From: Faecalicatena faecalis
GTDB taxonomy: Bacteria > Bacillota > Clostridia > Lachnospirales > Lachnospiraceae
Assembly: GCF_012524165.2 (NCBI RefSeq)
Contig: NZ_JABACJ020000030.1
Location: 1-58,863 of the forward strand
DNA: 58,863 nt
Direction of reading: 5' to 3'
Shown here: positions 49,811 to 58,819 of the stretch, one piece after another
Layout of the letters: the number at the start of each line of letters is the position of its first letter
Position numbering within the stretch: position 1 is the first letter of the stretch
The notes under the pieces: generated by a model
Database searches by the model: none
What the model saw: only the letters and a program-made list of their open reading frames with translations
What the model was told of the DNA's origin: nothing
Made by a program: the position numbers and the translations under genes

Positions 49811-52504
49811 GTGAATAGAGAGGACGTAAGACATCAGTTATGGCACCCGCGCAAGGAAACAAAAGGCCGGACAAGATGGTGGTGGTATGGCTGCGCAGTG
49901 GAAAAGGAAGAAATTATCCGGGAATTGGACATGATGCAGGAGGCAGAAATCGGAGGGGTAGAGCTACAGATTTTATATCCTTTACAAGCAGATGAGAAAG
50001 AAAAAAGTTTACAAAACTACGAATATCTATCTCCGGGCTATTTCGAGCTGATTCGGTTCGCTGCCGATGAGGCCGCTGCCAGGGGAATGCAGTTCGATTT
50101 GACGCTGGGGTCCTCATGGCCGTTCGGGGGGCCGTTCATGCCAGAGGAACTATGTGGGCAGAATGTCCTGCCATTTAGTATTGATGTGGAAGGTCCGTGT
50201 ACATTTTATAAGGATCTGACCACTGTCATTTATGGAAAAGTGGTGGGCGCGGTGCTTGGAAAAATGGAAGGTGCCCAGATGATGCCAGAGACCATCGTGG
50301 ATATTACAGACCATGTAGTAGATAAATATCTGTTCAACTGGCCGTGGGGAACGGAAATTGAGGAAATCGACATACCTGCGGGCCTGCACAAGATCGTACT
50401 TTTCGTTTCCAGTGATAAGAAGCAAAGGGTACTAAAACCGCTGCGGGGCGGTGATGGACTGATTATAGACCATAATAGGAAGGATTCTCTGAGGAAGTTT
50501 CTAGAATATGGCGGAGATCCAATTGTAGAGGCGGTGGGACAGGGGAAGATCCAGAACTTTTTCTGTGATTCCATCGAGGTGTTCGGACATAACTGGACGG
50601 ATATTCTGTACGATGAATTTAGAAAGCGGCGCGGATATGAACTCAGACCATATATCTATGCTTTGTGGGGAGAAATCAAAGGGATGACAGACCAGGTCAG
50701 ATATGATTACCAGAAAACGATGGCAGAGCTGACGGTCGAGAACTTTTTCCAGGAATTGACGGCGTGGTGCCACGAAAAGGGTGCAGTCTCCAGAATCCAG
50801 GCACATGGGACCTGGGGAGACATCCTGCAGGCATATGGGGCAGCAGATATCCCGGAAGGAGAGACATTTTCTGCATTTGACAGATATGAGGTGAATACAG
50901 TACATCGGAAGCTGGCAGTTTCAGCGGGACATGTATATCATAAACCAATCATTTCAAATGAGTCTTTTACGTGGCTGCGTTTCCCACGGTTCGTTGTTTC
51001 ATTGGAAAATATAAAAGCAGCGGCAGATAGTATTTTCCTGGATGGAATCAACCAGATCGTGAACCATGGATACAGCTACAGTAAAGACGACGATGAGAAG
51101 ATGCTGGCCTTTTATGCATCTACGAACATCAATCATACAAATACGTGGTGGAAGTACTATAAGAAGCTGAGTGTCTATATCAACCGTGTCTGTGATTTTA
51201 TGCAGCGCGGCGAGCCTGTTGTGACGACGGCTGTGTATCTGCCTCAGCATGATATCTGGGCAGAGACGCCGATCGCAGATACACACATGTGCATGAAGTT
51301 GGATGAAAGGCTGCAGGTTGCATGTATTGATGGAATCCATAAAGCCGGATACTGGTTTGACTATGTGAATGATGATGTGCTAAAGAATTGGAAAGATTAT
51401 GGATATGACACCCTGCTCTTGATTGAATGCGATCGGATTCCACTTGAAACAATGGAGAAAATTCGAGAGTTTGCGGAACATGGAGGAAGGGTCATCGCTG
51501 CAGAAAGAGTTCCTAGTAAGTCATGCGGCAGGATGCATTATGAGGAACGGACAGCAGAAATATGCCGGATCGGAAGTGAGATGAAAGAACAAGGAAAGCT
51601 GACGGTCACATCCGATAAGTTCGAGAGTCTGATTCAGGAATTGCGCAGAGTGAAAAAGCCGGATGTCCAGATTTATCATCATCCCGACACCGTGGGATAT
51701 GTACATCGAAGAACAGATACAGAAGAGATATATTTCATATCAAATGTAAGTATAAATGATATAAAAGAAATAATTAAGTTTACAAAGAATAAAAAAGGTT
51801 TCTGTGTGTTTGATCCTATGGATGGAAAGGAAAAAGAGATACATCAACTGAATATCGCGGAAGATGGAATCGAAGTCAGTGTGGATTTAGATGCCTATCA
51901 GTCGCTGCTATTTGTGTTTGGACAAGATATCGCCTTCCCTTCTGTTGAAAGGGAAAAAGAGACAAAAGAGAAATGTCTGGAGCTTTCCAATGGATGGACA
52001 TTGGAGATTCCTCAAAAGGCATTCCGTAAGGAATATGATATCCTGGAAGGATGGGAGAGAGAGCCGGAGCTCAAATATTATTCTGGCAGTGGTTCTTATA
52101 GCAAGACATTCCAGATTTCCGAAAGCGCTTGGCAGCAGCTTCAGGATGCAGACACTGTGCTGCTAGAGCTGGAACATATTGGAAAGACCGCGGAAATCTA
52201 TGTGAATGGCACATTTGTTGATACAATTATAAAGCATCCTTACCGTGTGGATATTACCGGTCTTCTAAAGCAGGGTGAGAATAGGATAGAGATTACAGCA
52301 GTAAATCTTCTGATCAATCGGATGATCGATCCAGAGTATCCGGAGAGACTGGAAGAAACGATTCTGCCGCAGTGGCCATATGCATCAGGTGGATTGAATG
52401 AGTGCAGGAAGGAACGGCTGTTTAACTGGAGAGAAAGAGAAATGGTGAAAGAACCATACCCATCAGGAATTTGGGGGAAGGTCGAGATTACCGTACAAAA
52501 GTAG
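49811..52504 (+). CDS. GH106-like glycoside hydrolase (alpha-L-rhamnosidase-type)
   Basis: This 897-residue protein starts RTRWWWYGCAVEKEEIIRELDMMQEAEIGGVE after about 20 residues, the hallmark opening of GH106-type enzymes (WWW...G..I...L..M...GIGG). A TIM-barrel core follows, then a middle domain, and a C-terminal GH2-type sugar-binding sandwich (ELEHIGKTAEIYVNGTFVDTIIKHPYRVDITGLLKQGENRIEI). No signal peptide is present, so it is cytoplasmic. The start is GTG 49811 behind GGAGGAG. It ends the operon. Known GH106 members release rhamnose, but this divergent cytoplasmic form may act on another deoxy-sugar. Confidence 0.78.
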   Translation: MNREDVRHQLWHPRKETKGRTRWWWYGCAVEKEEIIRELDMMQEAEIGGVELQILYPLQADEKEKSLQNYEYLSPGYFELIRFAADEAAARGMQFDLTLGSSWPFGGPFMPEELCGQNVLPFSIDVEGPCTFYKDLTTVIYGKVVGAVLGKMEGAQMMPETIVDITDHVVDKYLFNWPWGTEIEEIDIPAGLHKIVLFVSSDKKQRVLKPLRGGDGLIIDHNRKDSLRKFLEYGGDPIVEAVGQGKIQNFFCDSIEVFGHNWTDILYDEFRKRRGYELRPYIYALWGEIKGMTDQVRYDYQKTMAELTVENFFQELTAWCHEKGAVSRIQAHGTWGDILQAYGAADIPEGETFSAFDRYEVNTVHRKLAVSAGHVYHKPIISNESFTWLRFPRFVVSLENIKAAADSIFLDGINQIVNHGYSYSKDDDEKMLAFYASTNINHTNTWWKYYKKLSVYINRVCDFMQRGEPVVTTAVYLPQHDIWAETPIADTHMCMKLDERLQVACIDGIHKAGYWFDYVNDDVLKNWKDYGYDTLLLIECDRIPLETMEKIREFAEHGGRVIAAERVPSKSCGRMHYEERTAEICRIGSEMKEQGKLTVTSDKFESLIQELRRVKKPDVQIYHHPDTVGYVHRRTDTEEIYFISNVSINDIKEIIKFTKNKKGFCVFDPMDGKEKEIHQLNIAEDGIEVSVDLDAYQSLLFVFGQDIAFPSVEREKETKEKCLELSNGWTLEIPQKAFRKEYDILEGWEREPELKYYSGSGSYSKTFQISESAWQQLQDADTVLLELEHIGKTAEIYVNGTFVDTIIKHPYRVDITGLLKQGENRIEITAVNLLINRMIDPEYPERLEETILPQWPYASGGLNECRKERLFNWREREMVKEPYPSGIWGKVEITVQK

Positions 52505-52555
52505 AATTGGGCAATGGGGGTGTATCAGCTCAGATTGGCAGAGGAGTATGAGTGT

Positions 52556-52597
52556 AAAAATTCCGGAAATGTAAACATACATCTCCGGAATTTTTTT
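52556..52597. terminator. Bidirectional terminator between the GH106-like and DUF4474 genes
   Basis: AAAAATTCCGGA (52556-52567) pairs with TCCGGAATTTTT (52584-52595), with a long T run on the plus strand and a matching A run that serves the minus-strand gene. Confidence 0.88.
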
Positions 52598-52605
52598 GTC
52601 ATAAA

Positions 52606-53952
52606 CTATAAGAAGTCATCCTCATCCTGTGTATTCCATCTTTCATTTTCTGGCGGTTCTTCATACCTTCTATTTTCAGGGTATGAGTTCTCCCGATAAG
52701 GCTGGCACAAAGGTTGATTCCTACAATCCATATTACAATTATTGCGCCGTCTCTGTTGTCCTGGCTGCTGGTTCAGACCAGATGGGCAGTCAGGACAATG
52801 ATGCGGAGAGCAGTGATGCATAGGAGAATTCAGGCAATTGTGGGGCGGGCAAGGGCGCATGGGAGGCTCTGGGCAAGGGCATACCGGAGGCGGACACGGC
52901 TGTATAGGCGGAGGACATGGCGTTACCGGAGGTGGACACGGCTGTATAGGCGGAGGGCATGGCGTTACCGGAGGCGGACACGGCCCTACCGGCGGATGTG
53001 GATCTGGTTTTGGACCCGGGGTGATTCCTCCCAGCCAATCCTTGATCCAGTCGAATGCTTCATATACTCCGCGTGCATAGAGAGAGTCCAGGAATATCTG
53101 GTACAGTTCTGGCGCCATTGCCTTTAAATATTCCAGTTTATCCAGTGTATCACTATATTTTCCGGTAGCAAATTCATACAGCTTGCAGTTATTTCGATTA
53201 GTCTGCTGTACAAGTGTTTCACTGGCTTTATTGCGGGATTCTGTCTGAGGAGAATGGGGCGTTGTATAATGGATAGATACGGTGTTCCTTAATAAAGAGT
53301 ATTCCTTTTTATGATACCCTAGTTCCGTCAGACTGTCGACAAATGCATTGCGCATCCCACGGTCAGGGAATGTGATCTTAGCATCCATTGTCAGCAGGCT
53401 GGTCTGAGAGAACATTCCCAGTTTAAAGCCTGTAAGCCACCAGTGTACTGCACTGCGCCGCAGAATGACTTTACCATTCCTGCGGAGTATAAATGACATT
53501 TTCAGTCTTTCCTCATTTGAGATGTTTTCATAAAAGGTTCCCTGAAACTTTTCGGTATCGATATCACTGCGCTCGGTATGATAAATACCGATTTCTCCGC
53601 CTGTCGTGATGCCGTACTGGCCTTTCCAAAGTTCAATGAGCCAACGTTTTCCACCATAAGAAAAGGTGACGGGTTCACAGTCCATGATCATATTGAACAG
53701 AGGCGCTGCTTCATCATAAAGGCGGCAGTAACCGACCTCTCTCTGCCAGCAGTCCATTAGAGAATAAAAATAGTCCCCGTTCAGTTCATAAGCGAAACCG
53801 GTCTCTTCAAGATCAACATTCAGTTCATTCTGCTGGTTTTGTTTATTGCTATCAGGCCGAAAACGACGGCTTCTGACCCGCCATATGATGAAGATGAGCA
53901 GTATCAAAAGAATCAGGATAACTGCTGCGATAATAAGATAATTTGTAATCAT
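52606..53952 (-). CDS. Membrane-anchored DUF4474 protein with Cys/Pro-rich repeat tail
   Basis: This 448-residue protein has one N-terminal membrane segment (LIIAAVILILLILLIFIIW, about 6-24) followed by arginines. A DUF4474-type domain runs from about 45 to 210 (DYFYSLMDCWQREVGYCRLYDEAAP; KRWLIELWKGQYGITTGGEIGIY). A helical stretch follows (about 260-310), then a tail from about 320 made of PCPPP repeats and a Cys/His/Asn-rich end. AAAGGAT precedes ATG 53952. It is monocistronic. The function of DUF4474 is unknown. The tail could bind metal or cross-link by disulfides. The domain call is from memory of the motif. Confidence 0.72.
   Translation of the reverse strand: MITNYLIIAAVILILLILLIFIIWRVRSRRFRPDSNKQNQQNELNVDLEETGFAYELNGDYFYSLMDCWQREVGYCRLYDEAAPLFNMIMDCEPVTFSYGGKRWLIELWKGQYGITTGGEIGIYHTERSDIDTEKFQGTFYENISNEERLKMSFILRRNGKVILRRSAVHWWLTGFKLGMFSQTSLLTMDAKITFPDRGMRNAFVDSLTELGYHKKEYSLLRNTVSIHYTTPHSPQTESRNKASETLVQQTNRNNCKLYEFATGKYSDTLDKLEYLKAMAPELYQIFLDSLYARGVYEAFDWIKDWLGGITPGPKPDPHPPVGPCPPPVTPCPPPIQPCPPPVTPCPPPIQPCPPPVCPCPEPPMRPCPPHNCLNSPMHHCSPHHCPDCPSGLNQQPGQQRRRNNCNMDCRNQPLCQPYRENSYPENRRYEEPPENERWNTQDEDDFL
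52886..52990 (-). repeat. 42-bp tandem repeat, 2.5 copies, in the DUF4474 gene
   Basis: Units at 52886-52927 and 52928-52969 differ at two positions, and a half unit follows to 52990. Each encodes a 14-residue CPPP-containing block (PVTPCPPPIQPCPP). Copy number is likely to vary among strains. Confidence 0.88.
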
Positions 53953-54117
53953 ATTATTTTATCCTTTCTATAATATTATTACTATATCTTATTCCATAGC
54001 GGTCTTTTCGTGACGGACGGTCCATGATTCGTGAATTGGTATCGGGCAGATTTACCAAAAATTGAATTTAAATTTTGGACAAAATGGAGAAAGTCAGATC
54101 TTGAGTTCCAGATAGAA

Positions 54118-54146
54118 TTGACTTCTTTAAAAAGCTGTGTTATGCT
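54118..54146 (+). promoter_or_regulatory. Promoter of the bgl operon
   Basis: TTGACT (54118-54123) and TATGCT (54141-54146) are separated by 17 bp. The RAT site begins 15 bp later, so the RNA starts just ahead of it. The 165 bases from the DUF4474 start to this promoter show nothing else. Confidence 0.7.
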
Positions 54147-54160
54147 CCTTCATGTAAATG

Positions 54161-54189
54161 GGATGGTGATTGCCAAGGCAAGCTAAACC
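54161..54189 (+). promoter_or_regulatory. Ribonucleic antiterminator (RAT) site for LicT/BglG
   Basis: The 29-base element starts GGATGGTGATTGC and ends GCTAAACC, matching the BglG/LicT RAT consensus (GGATTGTTACTGC...GCAAAACC). Its 3' end overlaps the left arm of the following terminator, so binding of the antiterminator protein would prevent the terminator from forming. Confidence 0.85.
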
Positions 54190-54254
54190 TATATGTAGAG
54201 ATATATTTGGAAACAGAGGTTTTCCAGGTCTATTTGTGCATATAGGTTTTTTTA
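54185..54254 (+). terminator. Leader terminator controlled by the RAT site
   Basis: AAACCTATATG (54185-54195) pairs with CATATAGGTTT (54239-54249) and is followed by a T run. The overlap with the RAT at AAACC makes the two folds mutually exclusive. Confidence 0.85.
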
Positions 54255-54362
54255 ATTGAATGCAGGATAAGTAAGAGCATCCTGTTTACTGCCTAAGCAG
54301 CAAAAGCGGATTGCGGATGTCCGCGTTACCGGAAATGTTTTCGATATAAGGGGAATGTGAAA

Positions 54363-55208
54363 ATGAAGATTTTTAAGACTCTGAATAATAATGTGGCGGT
54401 CGTACTGGATGAAAAGGGACAGGAAAAAATCGTGATGGGAAAGGGCATCTGCTTTCAGAAAAGGAACGGCGATGAGATACCGGACGAGGTCATCGACAAG
54501 ACCTTTTTCCTGTCGGAATCCGAGGCAAATAATAAATTTCAGGTGCTGATTCAGGATGTCCCGATGGAGCATATCGCAATCGGTGAGGAGATTATCACCG
54601 AGGCAAAACTGCGGCTGGGAAATAAGCTCAATGAGATGATCTACATTTCACTGATCGATCATGTACATACCTCCATTGTCCGTTTCTTGGAAGGCGTGAC
54701 GGTGAAAAATGTTCTGCTGTGGGACATCCGCAGATTTTATAAAGATGAATTTCAAGTCGGACTGTGGGCGCTGGACCTGATTGAGGAAAAATGTAAGGTT
54801 CGGCTTCCGGAGGATGAGGCGGGTTTTATCGCACTGCATCTGGCGAATGCCCAAATGAACGAAGAAAAAATGCACAATATGTATGAAATTACCAGAATCA
54901 TGCAGGAAATGGTGAATATCGTTAAATATTACTTCCATATAGAATTTGATGAGGACGATGTATATTATTATCGGTTCATCACACATTTAAAGTTTTTTGC
55001 AAAACGTCTGACCGAACATAAGACTTATCAGGAAGACGAGAACGATGACCTCTGGGAAGTCATCCGGGAAAAGTACCCGCAGGCTTTTCGATGTGTGGAG
55101 AAAATCACACAGTTCATTCAGAAAAAGTATGATTATCAGTTGTCCAAGGAGGAACAGCTTTATCTGACCATTCATATTGAACGTGTGATCAATAAAACAG
55201 GGAAATAG
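54363..55208 (+). CDS. licT: BglG/LicT-family transcriptional antiterminator
   Basis: The 281-residue protein has an N-terminal CAT RNA-binding domain (MKIFKTLNNNVAVVLDEKGQEKIVMGKGICFQKRNGDEI, about 1-55). Two PRD domains follow with the phosphorylatable histidine contexts SLIDHVHTSIVRF, FIALHLANAQ, FITHLKFFAKR and LTIHIERV. The beta-glucoside transporter phosphorylates it to inactivate it when sugar is absent. It controls its own operon through the RAT at 54161. ATG 54363 is preferred over GTG 54357, because GGGGAATG sits at the right distance. bglF follows 87 bp later. Confidence 0.95.
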   Translation: MKIFKTLNNNVAVVLDEKGQEKIVMGKGICFQKRNGDEIPDEVIDKTFFLSESEANNKFQVLIQDVPMEHIAIGEEIITEAKLRLGNKLNEMIYISLIDHVHTSIVRFLEGVTVKNVLLWDIRRFYKDEFQVGLWALDLIEEKCKVRLPEDEAGFIALHLANAQMNEEKMHNMYEITRIMQEMVNIVKYYFHIEFDEDDVYYYRFITHLKFFAKRLTEHKTYQEDENDDLWEVIREKYPQAFRCVEKITQFIQKKYDYQLSKEEQLYLTIHIERVINKTGK

Positions 55209-55295
55209 ACCTACTATATCTTACGTATGCCAGGATGGTGACATTAAGTTGGCCAAACCTTCATAAATATATTTTTTATCAATGGAGGAAACAAA

Positions 55296-57266
55296 ATGGG
55301 TAAGTATGAAAATCTGGCAAAAGAAATTGTCAAAAATGTCGGCGGTAAAGAAAACGTCATCAGTCTGACACACTGTATCACAAGGCTTCGTTTTAAACTG
55401 AAAGACGAAGGAAAAGCAAACGATGATGTCCTGAAGAATATGGATGGTGTCGTGACCGTTATGAAAAGCGGCGGGCAGTATCAGGTAGTCATCGGAAATC
55501 ATGTGCCTGATGTCTATGGGGATGTGATGCCGCTGCTTGGTCTTGAGGAGGCTTCACATGACCAAGAAAAAGAGAAGCCATCCGGCAATCTCTTCAATCG
55601 GTTCATCGATGTTATTTCTGGAATTTTCCAGCCGATTCTTGGTATTATGGCGGCCTGCGGTATGGTTAAAGGTCTGAATGCTCTGTTTGTGGCAATGAAT
55701 CTGTATTCGGATACCTGTGGAGGCTATCTGGTGCTGAATGCGATCGGAGACGGCCTGTTCAACTTTCTTCCGCTGTTTCTTGGGTATACAGCGGCTAAGA
55801 AGTTTCACCTAAAACCAATGCTGGGATTGGTCATCGGTGCGATCATGTGCTATCCGACGATACAGGCCAGCGCCTTGTCATCGGGAGGCGATGTGTTATA
55901 TACCCTGTTTACAGGGACAATGTTCGAATCGAATGTATACACAGATTTCTTCGGAATCCCACTGATTGCTATGAACTACACAGGAACTGTGATTCCAGTT
56001 ATTTTTGTCGTATATTTTGCATCCAAGTGTGAGAAATTTTTTAATAAATATATACCGGATCTGGTGAAATTTTTCTTTGTGCCGATGCTGACACTGCTTG
56101 CAGCGATCCCGGTAGGTCTTCTACTGATTGGACCCCTTGCGACATTTGCGTCGACTCTGATTGCGGAAGGTGTTATGACAGTACGAAATTTCAGTCCGAT
56201 GCTGGCTGGTGCAATCGTGGGGCTGACCTGGCAGATTCTTGTGATTTTCGGACTGCACTGGGGATTTATTCCAGTCTACATCAATAACATTATGACAAAT
56301 GGTTTCGATAACGTAATGATGCCGTTCTTTGCATGTACATTTGCTACATCGGCGGTGGTATTGGCGATCTTCTTTAAGACGAAGGATAAACAGATGAAGG
56401 AGATGGCGCTGCCGAACTGTATCTCTGGTATTTTTGGTGTTACTGAACCGGCCATTTACGGAATTCTGCTTCCCTTAAAAAAGCCGTTCATCATCAGTTG
56501 TATTGCAGGAGGAATCGGTGGTGGATTTTATGGAGCATTCAACTTTAGAAAATTCATGATGGGCGGTATGGGAATCTTTGAATTCCCGGCAATGATAGAG
56601 CCGGATGGTAGCATGGGCAACCTGATCGTTGCTGTTTCAGGTGCCGTAATTACAATGGTGATTGCTTTTGTGGCAACGATGGTTCTATATAAGGAAGATC
56701 AAGTGGATACGGCTGTGCTGGAATGTGGAAAAGCCAAGGCAGATACAGACTTTGATGTGGAAAACAGTGCTGTAGAAATAAAAACGGGGGAAAAGAAGGA
56801 CGACCTGCTGAAAAGGGTAGAGGTTGCCAGTCCGATGAAAGGGAAGGTGCTGAAATTAGAAGCGGTTCAGGATGCTGCATTTTCATCTGGTGTCCTGGGA
56901 AAAGGAGCGGCGATTTTGCCAGAAGAGGGGAATGTTTTTGCACCTGCAGACGGAGTGGTCTCTACTTTATTTCCAACGCTGCATGCTCTGGGACTGGAAA
57001 CAGAGGATGGAGTGGAAATCCTGATTCACATTGGACTTGATACGGTTCAATTGGAAGGAGAAGGATTCGAGGCGATGGTAAAACAGGGAGACCATGTGAA
57101 AAAGGGACAGCTCCTTGTGAAGTTCGACCGGGAATTCATTATGAACAAAGGATTTTGCATGGAAACACCTGTGATTATTACAAACACAGATGATTTTCTG
57201 GATGTAATTGAAAGTGGAAAAGAGCAGGTCGATCCTTTGGAGAAGCTGCTGGAGATCTTGAGATAA
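55296..57266 (+). CDS. bglF: Beta-glucoside PTS transporter, fused IIBCA
   Basis: The 656-residue PTS permease has a IIB domain (1-85) with phospho-cysteine C27 in THCITRLRF. The IIC membrane domain runs about 105-465, with the GVTEPAIYGILLP substrate-site motif. The IIA domain is about 505-650, with active histidine H578 in ILIHIGLDTVQL. It imports aryl- or other beta-glucosides and phosphorylates them at the glucose 6-position. It lies between the antiterminator gene and the phospho-beta-glucosidase gene. Length and domain order are normal. Confidence 0.96.
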   Translation: MGKYENLAKEIVKNVGGKENVISLTHCITRLRFKLKDEGKANDDVLKNMDGVVTVMKSGGQYQVVIGNHVPDVYGDVMPLLGLEEASHDQEKEKPSGNLFNRFIDVISGIFQPILGIMAACGMVKGLNALFVAMNLYSDTCGGYLVLNAIGDGLFNFLPLFLGYTAAKKFHLKPMLGLVIGAIMCYPTIQASALSSGGDVLYTLFTGTMFESNVYTDFFGIPLIAMNYTGTVIPVIFVVYFASKCEKFFNKYIPDLVKFFFVPMLTLLAAIPVGLLLIGPLATFASTLIAEGVMTVRNFSPMLAGAIVGLTWQILVIFGLHWGFIPVYINNIMTNGFDNVMMPFFACTFATSAVVLAIFFKTKDKQMKEMALPNCISGIFGVTEPAIYGILLPLKKPFIISCIAGGIGGGFYGAFNFRKFMMGGMGIFEFPAMIEPDGSMGNLIVAVSGAVITMVIAFVATMVLYKEDQVDTAVLECGKAKADTDFDVENSAVEIKTGEKKDDLLKRVEVASPMKGKVLKLEAVQDAAFSSGVLGKGAAILPEEGNVFAPADGVVSTLFPTLHALGLETEDGVEILIHIGLDTVQLEGEGFEAMVKQGDHVKKGQLLVKFDREFIMNKGFCMETPVIITNTDDFLDVIESGKEQVDPLEKLLEILR

Positions 57267-57278
57267 GGAGGTGTTGTC

Positions 57279-58703
57279 ATGGGATTGCGAAAGGATTTTT
57301 TATGGGGCGGAGCAACTGCAGCCAATCAGTGCGAAGGTGGAATTTCTGAGGGCGGCAGAGGGCTTGCCAATGTAGATGTCTGTCCTTCTGGCAGTGATAG
57401 AAATGCAGTCATTACGGGACATATGAAGATGCTTAAAATGGATGATGCCCATACATATCCAGCCGCGGAGGCAATTGATTTTTACCACCATTTTAAGGAG
57501 GACATCCGCCTGTTCGCAGAGATGGGATTTAAAGTCTATCGGATGAGCATTGCATGGACACGAATTTTCCCCAGGGGGGATGAAGAGGAGCCGAATGAAG
57601 AAGGGCTGAAGTTTTATGAAGAGATATTCAAGACGTGCAGAAAATACAAAATACAGCCGTTAGTGACTATTTCTCATTTTGACTGTCCAATTTATCTGAT
57701 TCAAAAGTATGGCGGCTGGAGAAGCCGGAAGATGATTGATTTTTACCTCCATCTCTGTGAGGTATTATTCACGAGGTTCAAGGAATACGTGACGTACTGG
57801 CTGACATTCAATGAGATCAATATGATTCTCCACGCACCATTTATGGGCGCGGGCATTTATTTTGAAGAAGGGGAGAATGAGGAACAGATCAAATACCAGG
57901 CAGCCCACCATGAATTGGTGGCGAGCGCTCTGGCAGTCCGTATGGCGCATGAGGTAAATCCTGTGAATCAGGTGGGATGTATGTTTGCAGCAGGCAGTGC
58001 ATATCCCTATACATGCAGACCGGAGGATGTCTGGGAGGCACTGATCACGGACCAGGAGAATTATTTCTTTGTAGATGTACAGGCAAGGGGATATTATCCA
58101 TCCTATGCGCGAAAGAGGCTTGAGAAAAAGGGAGTATTTCCGAAGATGGAGCCGGGAGATGAGGAGATTTTAAGACGGCATCCAGTCGACTTTATATCGT
58201 TTTCCTACTATAACAGCAGATGTATTGCGGCGCCCGGAAGCAAACAGGAGGAAGCAGAGGGGAATCTGTTTCGATCGGCGAAAAATCCTTATTTGGAATT
58301 TAGTGAATGGGGATGGCCCATCGACCCGCTTGGCCTAAGAATCACGCTGAACCAGATATATGACCGGTATCAGAAGCCGCTGTTCATCGTAGAGAATGGC
58401 TTGGGCGCGGTGGATATCCCAGATGAGAATGGGGAAATCATAGATGACTATAGAATTACGTATCTTAAGGAGCATATCCGTGCGATGAAGGCCGCGGTGG
58501 AAGAGGATGGCGTCGATTTGATAGGATATACCTCCTGGGCTCCGATCGACCTGATCAGTGCAGGGAGTGGCGAAATGCGGAAACGCTATGGGTTCATCTA
58601 TGTGGATAAGCAGGAGGATGGAAGCAGAACAATGAACCGGAGCCGTAAGAAGTCATTCTATTGGTATAAGCGTGTGATTGAATCAAACGGGGAGATCTTG
58701 TAG
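57279..58703 (+). CDS. bglA: 6-phospho-beta-glucosidase, GH1
   Basis: The 474-residue GH1 retaining glycosidase starts LRKDFLWGGATAANQCEGG. It has the acid/base E179 in TFNEINMI and the nucleophile E372 in FIVENGLGAVD. The C-terminal block RMKSFYWYKRVIES-like (KKSFYWYKRVIESNGE) and the KRYGFIYVDKQEDG sequence carry the serine/lysine/tyrosine features of phospho-sugar enzymes. It hydrolyses the 6-phospho-beta-glucosides made by the transporter 12 bp upstream. AAGGAGG precedes ATG 57279. Confidence 0.96.
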   Translation: MGLRKDFLWGGATAANQCEGGISEGGRGLANVDVCPSGSDRNAVITGHMKMLKMDDAHTYPAAEAIDFYHHFKEDIRLFAEMGFKVYRMSIAWTRIFPRGDEEEPNEEGLKFYEEIFKTCRKYKIQPLVTISHFDCPIYLIQKYGGWRSRKMIDFYLHLCEVLFTRFKEYVTYWLTFNEINMILHAPFMGAGIYFEEGENEEQIKYQAAHHELVASALAVRMAHEVNPVNQVGCMFAAGSAYPYTCRPEDVWEALITDQENYFFVDVQARGYYPSYARKRLEKKGVFPKMEPGDEEILRRHPVDFISFSYYNSRCIAAPGSKQEEAEGNLFRSAKNPYLEFSEWGWPIDPLGLRITLNQIYDRYQKPLFIVENGLGAVDIPDENGEIIDDYRITYLKEHIRAMKAAVEEDGVDLIGYTSWAPIDLISAGSGEMRKRYGFIYVDKQEDGSRTMNRSRKKSFYWYKRVIESNGEIL

Positions 58704-58777
58704 AAATGTTCACTTGCCAATAGGTATATAAAAAGGCTGCACCCGTCAAGGGCAATGTCACTAAGTTAAGATTAATG

Positions 58778-58819
58778 AAAGGCTTCTATACTATATCAAT
58801 AGTATAGAGGTCTTTTTTT
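58778..58819 (+). terminator. Terminator of the bgl operon
   Basis: AAAGGCTTCTATACTAT (58778-58794) pairs with ATAGTATAGAGGTCTTT (58799-58815), with a few G-T pairs, followed by a T run. It lies 75 bp after the stop codon. Confidence 0.8.

Noticed and set aside
52886..52990. Possible CRISPR-like array
   Set aside because: Units are contiguous 42-bp coding repeats with no unique spacers and no cas genes.
52838..53127. Open frames on the plus strand opposite the Cys/Pro repeat of the DUF4474 gene
   Set aside because: They are by-products of the tandem repeat; the minus-strand frame has an anchor, a conserved domain and a ribosome site.
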